Notes: generated by a model not told the origin, from the sequence alone. 64,000 nucleotides of DNA from Amedibacillus dolichus DSM 3991 (GCF_000154285.1 NZ_DS483474.1:62001-126000); one strand, 5' to 3'. Counted from the first letter of the stretch, positions 7,664 to 16,863 are shown. Made by a program: numbers and translations.

Positions 7664-9331
7664 TTACCCTACATATCCAAGAATTCCTGTGTAATAACCA
7701 ATGATGCCTACCAAGAAAATTGCAATAATAATCCATACTGTATTGATTTTCTTCTTCAACATCCACCATACAAGCATAGTAATTCCTAATGGAATCAATC
7801 CAGGAGCTAGAGAATCTAAGACACTTTGAATCGTTGTACTTCCTTCACCAATTTTAATGGCAAGTGGTGTATTTACGGTAACCCTAGTTGCTGCCATAGA
7901 ACCAACGACCATTAACCCAACAATACTAAATGAATTAATAATTCGATCAATAGTTCCATTCTTTAAAATCTTCAATAACGAAGTTTTCCCTTGTTTATAA
8001 CCAGTCATAAACATAAAATATCCGCAACCGAAAATCAAGAATTCAAAGATAGCAAAAGACAAAATTGGACCTAAATAACTTCCATCTAATGCCATTGAAC
8101 AGCCAATACCAAATAGAATTGGAAATAAAATACCCTGCATCACTGTATCACCGATACCTGCAACAGGTCCCATTAACCCCGTTCGAACCGCATTAATATC
8201 CTTTTCTGTAACATTTTCTCCGTTTGCTCGTGCTTCTTCCATAGAACATGCAATACCATTAATAATCGGCCCTACAGTAAACACTTCCGAATTGTAAAAT
8301 ACCATGTATTTCTTTAATTCATTCACTCGTTCTTCATTCGTATCATATAATTCACGAATTGGAGTAAGCATTAAATTGGCTGCTCCTAATGCTTGTAATC
8401 TCTCATAATTGTAACAAGCCTCTGTACTTGTTGTCCATAACCATGTTTTAACTAATGTTTTCTTAGATAATTTCTTTTTATATTCTGGAATCTCTGCTGT
8501 ATTTGCGTTCATTTCATCCTGTAAATGCTGTGAAACTTCCACTGTCTCTGTTTTCTTATTTAACGAAAGTCTCTTAACCTTCTTTGTTTCCACTTGCTTT
8601 TGTTTATCGTTACTATTTAAATACATAATTAAAGCGATAATTGCCGAGAAAATTGAAATAGCTGTTAAACCTAATCCAGAATATACCGTCAAGAAGAAAC
8701 CGCCAAAGAACCACGGGATTAACTTCTTTTTTCCTAAATAATTTAACAACATCGCAATACCTAAAGCAGGCATTATTCCACCAACAACCTGTAAAGCACT
8801 AATGACACTCTCTGGTACAGCATTAATTAAATCTGTTGCCCAACTGCTACCAGATACTACTAATAGAAATGCCGGAATACCGTATAAGATAAACGCCATG
8901 AAAAATGATGGAACAAAATTCATAAGGCGGACACCACGTAAATTTCCCTTTTCTAGAAACTTATCTGCTTGATGAATCCACGCTGCATTAACTGTCATAT
9001 ACACTTGATTCAACAACAGACCAAACATACTAAATGGAATAGCAAATGTTACTGCCATTGTTGGATCTGCTCCTGATAAAATAGTCATGGCTGTTCCAAA
9101 AATACCTGCAACAATCGTATTGCTTGGCATTGTACCTCCTGCTGAAATCCACCCTAAATATATTAACTGAATATTTGCACCGGCCATCATACCTGTCATT
9201 GGATCTCCCATAAATAAACCAACTAATGTCCCTGTAGTTAAAGGATAAACCAAACATTTTGTAACTGGCCCAAAGAACCACCATTGTCCCATTGTAGCTA
9301 ATAACGCTACCAAAACTGCCGATAATATCAT
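7664..9331 (-). CDS. Fused PTS IIC-IID membrane protein (mannose family)
   Basis: 555 residues, starting at ATG 9331 behind GAGGAGGG. Residues 1 to about 250 are a complete IIC: hydrophobic helices, GANIQLIYLGWISAGGTMPS, and GGIMPALGIAMLLNYLG. A charged linker of about 50 residues (LNKKTETVEVSQH and similar) leads into a complete IID from about residue 290: ACYNYERLQALGAANLMLTP, then TGLMGPVAGIGDTVMQG, and a C-terminal helix pair. IIC and IID are normally separate genes, as in the second PTS operon here (21025-22648). There is no stop or frameshift in the linker. The protein forms the sugar channel with IIB and IIA encoded just downstream. Confidence 0.9.
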   Translation of the reverse strand: MILSAVLVALLATMGQWWFFGPVTKCLVYPLTTGTLVGLFMGDPMTGMMAGANIQLIYLGWISAGGTMPSNTIVAGIFGTAMTILSGADPTMAVTFAIPFSMFGLLLNQVYMTVNAAWIHQADKFLEKGNLRGVRLMNFVPSFFMAFILYGIPAFLLVVSGSSWATDLINAVPESVISALQVVGGIMPALGIAMLLNYLGKKKLIPWFFGGFFLTVYSGLGLTAISIFSAIIALIMYLNSNDKQKQVETKKVKRLSLNKKTETVEVSQHLQDEMNANTAEIPEYKKKLSKKTLVKTWLWTTSTEACYNYERLQALGAANLMLTPIRELYDTNEERVNELKKYMVFYNSEVFTVGPIINGIACSMEEARANGENVTEKDINAVRTGLMGPVAGIGDTVMQGILFPILFGIGCSMALDGSYLGPILSFAIFEFLIFGCGYFMFMTGYKQGKTSLLKILKNGTIDRIINSFSIVGLMVVGSMAATRVTVNTPLAIKIGEGSTTIQSVLDSLAPGLIPLGITMLVWWMLKKKINTVWIIIAIFLVGIIGYYTGILGYVG

Positions 9332-9344
9332 AATTATTCCCTCC

Positions 9345-10349
9345 TCAATGTTCTCCACTAACTGAAACTAAAACTTTTCCTTTTTTGGCATATTCTAATG
9401 TTTTTAATTCTTTCCCCATTTCTTCTAAAGTAAGACGTGCACTTACTATTTTCTTTGTATCAATCAATCCGCTTTCTAATAAACGAACAGCTCTATCGCT
9501 ACAAAGCGGATTTAAATATGATGTAAATATACTCAGCTCTTTTGTATAAGCTTCAAATTGATTAAAACTAATTGGTTCTTCCGGATCTCCCAAGCCAAAT
9601 AATAATACTTTTGCATTTTTACCTGCTATCTGTATTGCTTGCTCCATAGTTGCTTTCAATCCTATACATTCAACAACATAATCAATATTTTCTTCTTTTG
9701 CAATTTCTTCGATTTCCTGATCCGTAACTGCTACTGTAGCTCCTAGATCGAGAGCTAATTCTCTTTTGGCTTTGTCTCGTTCAATAACTATAATTTTAGC
9801 AGCACCTGTAAACCGAATCAGTTGAAGCATTAAAGAGCCAATTGCCCCCATACCATACATCGCTATTGTTTTCCCACTTTTTATATTTAACAAATCAAGT
9901 CCATGAATAGCACAAGATAATGGTTCTGTAAACGCCGCGCTTTCCAAATCTAAGCTGTCTGCAATATGATAAACATTTTTTTCTGGTGGATATACATATT
10001 CCGAAAAGCCTTTTGCTACTCCATGACGCTCTAAACAGAAATTTGGTAACCCCCTTTGACACCAAATGCATTTTCCACATCCCCAACTTGGATCACAAGC
10101 AACGCGATCGCCAACTTTAAAATATTTACACTTTGGTCCAACCGCTGTTACTATACCTGAACATTCATGTCCCAAAATAATTGGTGGAATTACCACACTT
10201 GCTCCATTTTTTCCTTGAAATTTATGAATATCAGTACCACACAATCCACACCATGCAACTCGAATTTTTACTTCATCTGATTTTGGATCTCGATCTGGAA
10301 TATCGCGTACCTCATATTCAAAATTTCCTACATAATAACCTGCTTTCAT
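9345..10349 (-). CDS. Zinc-dependent medium-chain dehydrogenase (polyol/sorbitol type)
   Basis: 334 residues. Catalytic zinc ligands are visible in CGLCGTDIHKFQG (Cys and the Asp-Ile-His) and GHECSG. The structural zinc loop is CGKCIWCQRGLPNFC, four cysteines. The Rossmann motif is near AMYGMGAIGSLMLQ (about residue 165). Relatives are sorbitol, L-threonine and galactitol-1-phosphate dehydrogenases. In this operon it most simply oxidises the phosphorylated polyol made by the PTS to a ketose phosphate. It lies 9 nt after the aldolase gene and 13 nt before the IIC-IID gene. Confidence 0.88.
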   Translation of the reverse strand: MKAGYYVGNFEYEVRDIPDRDPKSDEVKIRVAWCGLCGTDIHKFQGKNGASVVIPPIILGHECSGIVTAVGPKCKYFKVGDRVACDPSWGCGKCIWCQRGLPNFCLERHGVAKGFSEYVYPPEKNVYHIADSLDLESAAFTEPLSCAIHGLDLLNIKSGKTIAMYGMGAIGSLMLQLIRFTGAAKIIVIERDKAKRELALDLGATVAVTDQEIEEIAKEENIDYVVECIGLKATMEQAIQIAGKNAKVLLFGLGDPEEPISFNQFEAYTKELSIFTSYLNPLCSDRAVRLLESGLIDTKKIVSARLTLEEMGKELKTLEYAKKGKVLVSVSGEH

Positions 10350-10358
10350 ATTTTAACC

Positions 10359-11207
10359 TCAATTATCTAAATTTTTAAACAGATGAATTTTATGTTCAAC
10401 TATTTCAGTTATAATATCTAAACAAGGAACTACATTTTCGCGATTTGATATATTTTCTCGATGCTCTTCATAACATTCTTTTGACTTTCTATTCCATTCA
10501 ACAAGCAACTCTGTACCAACATTAAATTTGCGAATACCTAAATTAATTACACGTTTCACATCTTTTTCTTTTACACCTGTTCCTCCATGAATTACCAAAG
10601 GAATATTTACCGCATTGTGTATTTCCTTTAATCTATCAAAATTAAGGTTTGTTTTTGACTTATACTGACCGTGGTTCGTTCCAATCGCTACCGCTAAAGC
10701 ATCTATTCCAGTTTCTTTTATAAAATTAACAGCATCTTCTGGCTCTGTATAACGAACATCTTCTTGAGCTACCGCAATACCATCTTCAGTACCACCAACA
10801 GTTCCTAACTCCGCTTCGACACTTACATTATGCAGTTTTGCATAATCCACCACTCTTTTAGTTCCCAAAATATTTTCTTTAAGTGGAAGCGAAGATCCAT
10901 CAAACATTACAGAACTATAACCTGCATCAATCGCTTTCCTAATCTCATCAAAATCTTTTGCGTGATCTAAATGTAATACAACATTTATGCCATATTCATC
11001 TGCCATTGAACGACAAACAGCAACAAGATTTTTATGTCCCACATAATTCGCAGTACCGCAGCTTGTTTGTATAATGACAGGAGTTTTTTGATTTACTGCT
11101 GCTTTTATAATTGCCGGAAGCATTTCTAAATTATGCGTATTGAATGCACCAATCGCCATATTCAACTCATCTGCTTCCTTTAATGTTTCTTTTAATGTGA
11201 TATACAT
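10359..11207 (-). CDS. Class II fructose/tagatose-bisphosphate aldolase family
   Basis: 282 residues, a little shorter than FbaA and close to GatY/KbaY. Metal-binding histidines are in VVLHLDHAKD (about residue 84), AIGTNHGQY (about 180) and IHGGTG (about 208). VMFDGSSLP and VEAELGTVGG are also family motifs. It cleaves a ketose bisphosphate to dihydroxyacetone phosphate and an aldehyde. It is the first gene of the minus-strand operon, with an AAAGGAGGAAATT ribosome site, and diverges from the RpiR gene across a 268-bp control region. Which hexose bisphosphate it prefers is not decidable here. Confidence 0.9.
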   Translation of the reverse strand: MYITLKETLKEADELNMAIGAFNTHNLEMLPAIIKAAVNQKTPVIIQTSCGTANYVGHKNLVAVCRSMADEYGINVVLHLDHAKDFDEIRKAIDAGYSSVMFDGSSLPLKENILGTKRVVDYAKLHNVSVEAELGTVGGTEDGIAVAQEDVRYTEPEDAVNFIKETGIDALAVAIGTNHGQYKSKTNLNFDRLKEIHNAVNIPLVIHGGTGVKEKDVKRVINLGIRKFNVGTELLVEWNRKSKECYEEHRENISNRENVVPCLDIITEIVEHKIHLFKNLDN

Positions 11208-11422
11208 AATTTCCTCCTTTGATTACAATAATATAAAAGAATAACACTATTCTTCTATATAGAAATTGCATCCATCTCAGCATTAAATTTGCTGAAATAT
11301 ACGGACATCATAATATCAAAATATACGTATGTTTTGACTACACCCATATTATACTTAATTAATATTAAATTACCTCGTTTTCTGTATGAAAATGCATTCT
11401 AAAAATTAAAAAAACAACACCT

Positions 11423-11448
11423 TCATGAATGCTTATTCATGATACAAT
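11423..11448 (+). promoter_or_regulatory. RpiR promoter -10 with overlapping dyad operator
   Basis: TCATGAAT (11423-11430), GCTT, ATTCATGA (11435-11442) form a perfect 8-bp inverted repeat, immediately followed by TACAAT (11443-11448), the likely -10 of the regulator gene at 11476. A looser related sequence, ATGAAAATGCATTC, lies about 40 bp upstream. It is a candidate autoregulatory and operon operator. The rest of the gap (11208-11422) is AT-rich, with a TATAAT on the minus strand near 11350. Confidence 0.55.
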
Positions 11449-11475
11449 ATTATCGCATTATTAGGAGGTTACATT

Positions 11476-12222
11476 ATGTTTATTCAAATTGACAAAACCA
11501 TTTATGAAAAACTTTCTGAAGCCGAAAAAGGTGTTATTCAATTCCTTAATCAAAATGAAGAAAAAATACCCTATATGAGTATTACCAATATTGCCGAAAA
11601 GACTTTTACATCTCAATCAACTGTTTCCCGCACTATCCAAAAATGTGGTTATCAAGGAATCTCGCAATTACGCTTTGCTATATCTCAACAAGAACAAATG
11701 AAAAATCATCACGAATCTAGTTACGGTGTTAATAATATTCTTTCAAAATCTTATCGTGAAAGTACAAAAACAATTGATAATATTAGCCCTGTTGCTATGT
11801 TACAGACTATTGAATTTATGAAAACCGCAAAAAGAATTTTTATTTTTTCTAGAGGCTTTACCGCATTAATTGCCGAAGAATTCCAAATGTATTTACAGTT
11901 ATTAGGTTACAATGCAATTATTGTTAAAGATGTAAAATGGATGGAAAATACAGAGCGAATCGTAAATACAAATGATGTTGTTTTTATTTTATCTGTACGA
12001 AATACAACACCTGAGCTTGCTACATCGGCTAGAGCCGCCAAAAGAAAAGGTGCTAAAGTAATAAGTTGTTGTTGTAAATCTCCTTGCGAATTAGAAAACT
12101 TTTCAGATATCATCATTTACGGTCATTCAGAACAAATTATGAAAGCTAGCGGAATGACTGTATACTCAAGAATACCTTTATTGATTATCACACGAACAAT
12201 TATTGAATATCTTGGACAATAG
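11476..12222 (+). CDS. MurR/RpiR-family transcriptional regulator
   Basis: 248 residues. The N-terminal HTH_6 domain shows SITNIAEKTFTSQSTVSRTIQKCGY-like spacing (about residues 35-65), followed by a SIS sugar-phosphate isomerase-like domain from about 105 (RIFIFSRGFTALIAEEF, then VVFILSVRNTTPE). Members sense phosphorylated sugars. It is divergent from the PTS operon at 3551-11207, which it presumably controls. The ribosome site TAGGAGGT is 7 nt before ATG. Followed by a terminator at 12276-12330. Confidence 0.88.
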   Translation: MFIQIDKTIYEKLSEAEKGVIQFLNQNEEKIPYMSITNIAEKTFTSQSTVSRTIQKCGYQGISQLRFAISQQEQMKNHHESSYGVNNILSKSYRESTKTIDNISPVAMLQTIEFMKTAKRIFIFSRGFTALIAEEFQMYLQLLGYNAIIVKDVKWMENTERIVNTNDVVFILSVRNTTPELATSARAAKRKGAKVISCCCKSPCELENFSDIIIYGHSEQIMKASGMTVYSRIPLLIITRTIIEYLGQ

Positions 12223-12275
12223 TTAAAGCCTATATCTTATTCTATATTTTTTACTTTCTCATATCCAATAGCATA

Positions 12276-12330
12276 AGAAAACCATATGATTTATTATGAT
12301 GACTAATCACAATATTTCATCTGGTTTTCT
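12276..12330. terminator. Bidirectional terminator between rpiR-type gene and DUF1667 gene
   Basis: AGAAAACCA (12276-12284) pairs with TGGTTTTCT (12322-12330) with a secondary CAT/ATG pairing inside. T-runs occur on both sides and the element ends directly at the stop of the convergent gene. Confidence 0.65.
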
Positions 12331-12681
12331 TTAATCAACATCTTTAGTAACAATTAAATCCGCATCACTTTGACAAATATGCTTTATCAATACATCACCT
12401 CGATGCAACGGTGCTTTTGCCTGAACCTGATTGATAATCTGCATGATTTCAAAAATCTTATCTTTCGCAACATCACAGCTCGTTTTCACACTGACACGTC
12501 TTTCTTTCGAATTTAACAGTTGAACTGTAGTGGTAATCGTACGTGTCGGATTCACTAGTTCTTTATGCCCATACTCAGCTCCCTTAGGACAACTATTGCC
12601 TGTAACAGAGTAATCATTGGTTTCATCTACTTTTAAATGACAGCCCTTGGGACAAACAATACAAATCAGCTCTTTCATCAT
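12331..12681 (-). CDS. DUF1667 zinc/iron-binding partner of GlpA/GlpB-type oxidoreductases
   Basis: 116 residues. The cysteine pattern CIVCPKGCHL (residues 7-16) and a further NSCPKGAEYG (about 29-38) are typical of DUF1667 proteins, which almost always follow a GlpA-like and a GlpB-like flavoprotein gene. The fourth-cysteine context suggests metal or Fe-S binding. Its ATG directly abuts the stop of the upstream flavoprotein gene, indicating coupled translation. The probable role is an electron-transfer or structural subunit of the complex (inference). Confidence 0.85.
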   Translation of the reverse strand: MMKELICIVCPKGCHLKVDETNDYSVTGNSCPKGAEYGHKELVNPTRTITTTVQLLNSKERRVSVKTSCDVAKDKIFEIMQIINQVQAKAPLHRGDVLIKHICQSDADLIVTKDVD

Positions 12682-13947
12682 TTAGTCCTCCTGTTTTAAA
12701 GATACAGTTAATGTATCGCCTTCTATTTTATCCATCAAAATCTTGGGAATCATCACTTTTTCCATTTCTCCCGGTGCTACGTGTTCCCTTTTAAACCTTG
12801 CTATAATCTTATGTTCATCTCGAACCTCGATAGCAACATTTTCACCGACATTGCGCACACGGAATGACAATTCTACTCCCTGATCCACAGCATCAAAGCG
12901 AATCCTCTGCGGTACAATATAGCCTATACAATCTCCCGGCTTTGTATTCAAAACTCTTTCGCTATGGAACGCACCATGCTGAATGTATTCTCCTGCTGCT
13001 TTTCCTGCCTTTTCACTTTCCGCACTGACAAAATCAACCAAATCATGGACATGCACAACATTGCCGGACGCAAAAATACCGGGTATGCTTGTTTCCATAT
13101 TTTCATAAACCACCGGTCCGTTTGTCCGCGGGTCCATTTCAATCGAAGCCTGTCTTGTTAATTCGTTTTCCGGAATCAATCCTACGGACAATAACACACA
13201 ATCACATGCAAATTCGATTTCGGTTCCGGGAATCGGATTTTTATGTTCGTCTACCTTGGATACAATTACCTTTTCCACGCGGTTTTTCCCTTGGATATCG
13301 GTAATCGTATGGGATAGATAGAGCGGTATATCGTAATCATTTAAGCATTGCACAATATTTCGATTTAAACCATTTGAATAAGGCATCAATTCTACACACG
13401 CCAACACCTTTGCACCCTCCAATGTCATACGTCTGGCCATAATCAAACCGATATCTCCACTTCCTAAAATAACTACACGTTTTCCCGGCATATAGCCTTC
13501 TACATTCACATATCGCTGTGCAGCTCCTGCTGTAAATACACCGGCAGGACGATCCCCCGGTATCGCAATGGCTCCTCGTGTTCGTTCTCGACAACCCATA
13601 TTCAAAATCAAAGCTTTTGCCTGCAACACCATATAGCCATGTGTTTCACTGGTACAGTAAACAGTTTTATTTGTATCAATCTCAATCACCATGGTATCCA
13701 ATAAAATTTCGACATTCGTTTTCTTAAGCAAATCCACATACTTCCCGGCATATTCCGGTCCTGTCAATTCCTCTTTAAAATGATGTAGTCCAAATCCATT
13801 ATGAATACACTGATTTAAAATTCCACCAAGCTCTTTATCTCTTTCAATTACCAAAACCTTATTTGCACCATGTTCACTAGCAGCAATCGCACTTGCCAAT
13901 CCTGCCGGACCCCCGCCAATAACAATTACATCATATTGTTGCTTCAT
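12682..13947 (-). CDS. FAD/NAD-dependent oxidoreductase, GlpB-like
   Basis: 421 residues from ATG 13947 (AGGTG six bases upstream); an in-frame GTG at 13956 is less likely. The FAD motif is VIGGGPAGLASAIAA near the N-terminus, the second nucleotide motif is VVILGSGDIGLIMARR about residue 155, and GIFASGNVVHVHDLVD at about 285 closes the FAD site. The layout is that of the pyridine-nucleotide oxidoreductase paired with anaerobic glycerol-3-phosphate dehydrogenase-like subunits. A beta-rich C-terminal tail follows. It sits between the GlpA-like and DUF1667 genes. Whether glycerol 3-phosphate is truly the substrate is open, because no glycerol kinase or facilitator gene is nearby. Confidence 0.87.
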   Translation of the reverse strand: MKQQYDVIVIGGGPAGLASAIAASEHGANKVLVIERDKELGGILNQCIHNGFGLHHFKEELTGPEYAGKYVDLLKKTNVEILLDTMVIEIDTNKTVYCTSETHGYMVLQAKALILNMGCRERTRGAIAIPGDRPAGVFTAGAAQRYVNVEGYMPGKRVVILGSGDIGLIMARRMTLEGAKVLACVELMPYSNGLNRNIVQCLNDYDIPLYLSHTITDIQGKNRVEKVIVSKVDEHKNPIPGTEIEFACDCVLLSVGLIPENELTRQASIEMDPRTNGPVVYENMETSIPGIFASGNVVHVHDLVDFVSAESEKAGKAAGEYIQHGAFHSERVLNTKPGDCIGYIVPQRIRFDAVDQGVELSFRVRNVGENVAIEVRDEHKIIARFKREHVAPGEMEKVMIPKILMDKIEGDTLTVSLKQED

Positions 13948-13948
13948 A

Positions 13949-15385
13949 CTAATCACCTATTTCTTTGGTTTGTCCAAGCAGAACCAAAGAACCTTTCTTG
14001 TCCTTCAAAACATCTTCTTGCGAAATATTTAACTCCCTGGCAATAATTTCCTGTACACGTGGTCCGCAGAATCCACCTTGACATCTTCCCATTCCCGTAT
14101 TGCATCGTCTTTTGATTGCATCAAGTGATGCTACGGTTGGACTTCGATGAAGAGCATCAATGATTTCCCCTTCGCTAATTGTTTCACAACGGCAAATAAT
14201 ACGTCCGTATTGGGGGTGCTTTTCGATCCACTGTGCTCTTTCAGCATGCGACATCTCTTGAAAACGAACAAGTTTCCTTGTAACTTTTGCATTTGGATTG
14301 CTTTCGGTAAATAAACCCTTTGTCTGTATTGCTTTTACCATATCAATTGCAATCGCACTGGCACTTGATAAGCCCGGAGATTTCATTCCTGCTATCTGAT
14401 AAAATCCTGAAACCTTGGATTCACCAATTACAAAATCATGATAATCACTACTTCTTGCTCGAATACCGCAGAATGTGCGGATATTTTCTCTGAAATTAAT
14501 ATTCGGTACAGACTTCAAAGCTTTTTCCTTTACAAAGGATAAGCCTTCTAAGGTAGTCGCTGTATCCGTTTCTCCACAATTTTCACTTGTCGGTCCTACG
14601 ATTAAATTACCATGTACCGTAGGAGCTACAAGAATTCCTTTTCCCTTTGCTGTCGGACATTGGAAAATAACGTGATGCACAAGTCCTCCTTGTGTTTTAT
14701 CTAACAAATAATATTCACCTTTGTTTGGCTGAATATGATATTCCGGTTCCATTACCATGGAAGTTATCTTCTCACAGGCAACTCCTGCAGCATTTACAAC
14801 TGTTTTCGCTTCATAAACGCCTTTTTCGGTTGTTACCAAAAAATAATCAGCTTGCTTTTGAATAGCAGTAACAGCTTCCTCCAAATGAAGATCCACACCA
14901 TTTTGAATTGCCAGTTCACTATAAGCAATAGCCAGCTCCCATGGATTGACGATACAAGCTGTCGGTGCATACAATGCCGCAATGGCATTAGGATTTATAT
15001 TTGGCTCCATTTCTTGCAGTTCTTCTTGATCTATGATGTGCATTCCCTCAACACCGTTTTGTAGACCGCGTTCGTAGATAGCATGTAAAGTTGCAAGTTC
15101 TTCTTTTTCAAACGCTACTACTAAAGAACCGATTTTTTTACAATGTACATCTAAATCCTCGCAAATTTTCGGAATCAGCTTATTGCCTTCAACATTATAC
15201 TTTGCCATATATGTTCCGTTTTCAGGATCATATCCTGCATGAATAATGGCGCTATTTGCTTTTGTTGTTTCATCGGCAACATCATTATTCTTTTCCAACA
15301 ATAAAACGCTCCCCTGATACTTACTTAACTCAAATGCTAACGAAGCTCCGCTTATCCCCGCTCCGATAATCACACAATCGTACAT
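13949..15385 (-). CDS. GlpA-like FAD-dependent dehydrogenase with BFD-type Fe-S domain
   Basis: 478 residues. The N-terminal FAD-binding motif IIGAGISGASLAFEL and the DAO-fold segment TKANSAIIHAGYD identify a glycerol-3-phosphate dehydrogenase/L-2-hydroxyglutarate oxidase-like subunit. The C-terminal BFD-type [2Fe-2S] domain has CRCETISEGEI (about 405) and RRCNTGMGRCQGGFCGP (about 440), i.e. four or five cysteines. It oxidises a 2- or 3-phosphorylated polyol or hydroxy acid and hands electrons to the partner flavoprotein. It is the first gene of a three-gene operon with a GGGAGGTACG ribosome site, divergent from the LacI-type gene. Confidence 0.87.
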   Translation of the reverse strand: MYDCVIIGAGISGASLAFELSKYQGSVLLLEKNNDVADETTKANSAIIHAGYDPENGTYMAKYNVEGNKLIPKICEDLDVHCKKIGSLVVAFEKEELATLHAIYERGLQNGVEGMHIIDQEELQEMEPNINPNAIAALYAPTACIVNPWELAIAYSELAIQNGVDLHLEEAVTAIQKQADYFLVTTEKGVYEAKTVVNAAGVACEKITSMVMEPEYHIQPNKGEYYLLDKTQGGLVHHVIFQCPTAKGKGILVAPTVHGNLIVGPTSENCGETDTATTLEGLSFVKEKALKSVPNINFRENIRTFCGIRARSSDYHDFVIGESKVSGFYQIAGMKSPGLSSASAIAIDMVKAIQTKGLFTESNPNAKVTRKLVRFQEMSHAERAQWIEKHPQYGRIICRCETISEGEIIDALHRSPTVASLDAIKRRCNTGMGRCQGGFCGPRVQEIIARELNISQEDVLKDKKGSLVLLGQTKEIGD

Positions 15386-15480
15386 ATACGTACCTCCCTA
15401 GAATCAATATTTACAGCTTTAAAATAGTGGAATTCATAAGAAAAGTCAAATTATGTAACAGCCAAATACTACTGTCTTTT

Positions 15481-15504
15481 TAGTAATCAAAATTTTGATT
15501 ACTA
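15481..15504. promoter_or_regulatory. 24-bp perfect palindrome, candidate LacI-family operator
   Basis: The half-site TAGTAATCAAAA is followed immediately by its exact reverse complement. It lies 96 bp upstream of the GlpA-like gene and 127 bp upstream of the LacI-type gene. Related half-sites TGATTA and AATCAAAA recur at 15571-15620 next to the lacI-type start. LacI-family operators are usually even palindromes of this size. Confidence 0.6.
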
Positions 15505-15570
15505 AAATAAAAGTTATCCGCTTACATAAATCCGTTGATTTTCTGCATCTTTCATGACATACTAATTATG

Positions 15571-15620
15571 TGATTAACATTTTGATTAAAAATCACTTAT
15601 TAATCAAAATAAATCAAAAG
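15571..15620. promoter_or_regulatory. Cluster of TGATTA / AATCAAAA half-sites
   Basis: Four short matches to the 15481 palindrome half-site fall within 50 bp (TGATTA at 15571, TTGATTA at about 15582, TAATCAAAA at 15601, AATCAAAA at 15612) and run up to the GGAGG of the LacI-type gene. This position fits autorepression of the regulator. Confidence 0.4.
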
Positions 15621-15630
15621 GAGGTACATT

Positions 15631-16707
15631 ATGGGAAAAAGAAACAAGATTACAACACGTGATATCGCACAAATCACCGGTGTTTCTCAAACAACGGTAT
15701 CTATGATATTAAGCGGAAAATCCGATGTCAGCTTTAAAGATGAAACTGTTCGGTTAGTGAAAGAGGCGGCCAAAAAATATCATTATGTAAAACCGAAAGC
15801 CAATAAGAAAAAGGTGAATAAAAAAACACTTTTAGATACGATCGTTATCTTTTCTCCGAATGTAACAAACGCTTATTATTCTGTCATCATTTCTAATATT
15901 TGTAAACAAGCGAAAAGATACCATTATCATATTTTTACCCTCACTACCTTACGCGAGGCAAGCTTGGAAAAAGAATATTTATATTATTTAAAAACCGTAC
16001 AGCCAACCGGCATTATCTTTTTATATCCTCCTGCAGCAGGTAATATCGAAATGATAAACGAATTGGCAAAATCTACCATTATTGTTGAAATTGGAGATAA
16101 ACCAAGCGGAAGTGTTTTTGATACGATTGAACTGAATTCTATTAAATCCGGAAAGCTTGTCGGACAGCATTTACTAGCGTTGGGTCATCGTAACATTGCC
16201 TATATTTCAAGTCCGATGTCAGATAAAGAAATCGGTCGAAACGATCGCTATGAGGGGTTGAAACAAGCATCGAACAACGTTCATGATCCGGTTCATATTG
16301 AATGCTATACATCAACACATGAAATCTTTATGAACTACCCTTACGAAAACCAAGAATATATGAATGGCTATCAATTATGCAGTGAAATTTTACAAACCAA
16401 GCACCCCTATACCGCTTTTGTTGGAAATAACGATATGACTGCTATCGGCATCATGGCTGCTTTAAAAGATGCTGGTCATTCCATTCCCAAGGATTATGCG
16501 GTATGCGGATTTGATAATATTCCCTTAGCTGCGAGTGAAATCATTTCTTTAACAACGATTGAGCATTGTTCAAATGAGAAAGGCAAGGAAGCAGTAGATT
16601 TAATTGCCAATAAAAAAAAGGAATCTTCGCGTACACGAAAAACGATTCGAATGGAATATGAACCTAAGTTGATTATTCGTAAATCTAGTCAAAAAAATAT
16701 CAAATAA
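15631..16707 (+). CDS. LacI-family transcriptional regulator
   Basis: 358 residues. The N-terminal HTH is textbook: TTRDIAQITGVSQTTVSMIL (about residues 7-27), then the hinge region. The periplasmic-binding-like sensor domain spans about 65-350 (ISSPMSDKEIGRNDRYEGL, AFVGNNDMTAIGIMAALKD, CGFDNIPLAASEIISLTTIE). It is divergent from the GlpA-like operon and the likely owner of the palindromes in the gap. AAAGGAGGT precedes the ATG by 6 nt. The hinge around residues 50-70 is unusually lysine-rich (KPKANKKKVNKKT). A terminator follows. Confidence 0.9.
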   Translation: MGKRNKITTRDIAQITGVSQTTVSMILSGKSDVSFKDETVRLVKEAAKKYHYVKPKANKKKVNKKTLLDTIVIFSPNVTNAYYSVIISNICKQAKRYHYHIFTLTTLREASLEKEYLYYLKTVQPTGIIFLYPPAAGNIEMINELAKSTIIVEIGDKPSGSVFDTIELNSIKSGKLVGQHLLALGHRNIAYISSPMSDKEIGRNDRYEGLKQASNNVHDPVHIECYTSTHEIFMNYPYENQEYMNGYQLCSEILQTKHPYTAFVGNNDMTAIGIMAALKDAGHSIPKDYAVCGFDNIPLAASEIISLTTIEHCSNEKGKEAVDLIANKKKESSRTRKTIRMEYEPKLIIRKSSQKNIK

Positions 16708-16728
16708 TATCATGATTGCTTATCGTAT

Positions 16729-16785
16729 AAAAACCGGATAGCCGCTAGATTGTTCATACATCTCTAACGAATATCCGGTTTTTTA
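16729..16785 (+). terminator. Terminator after the LacI-type gene
   Basis: AAAACCGGATA (16730-16740) pairs with TATCCGGTTTT (16772-16782), followed by further Ts. The loop contains a small second hairpin. The next gene on the other strand ends at 16864. Confidence 0.8.
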
Positions 16786-16863
16786 TCTTAAATGATACTT
16801 AAAGCCTTCCTTTATACTTAAAATACCTTTGCCTAATACTATATACTATCCCCTATACAGTAT

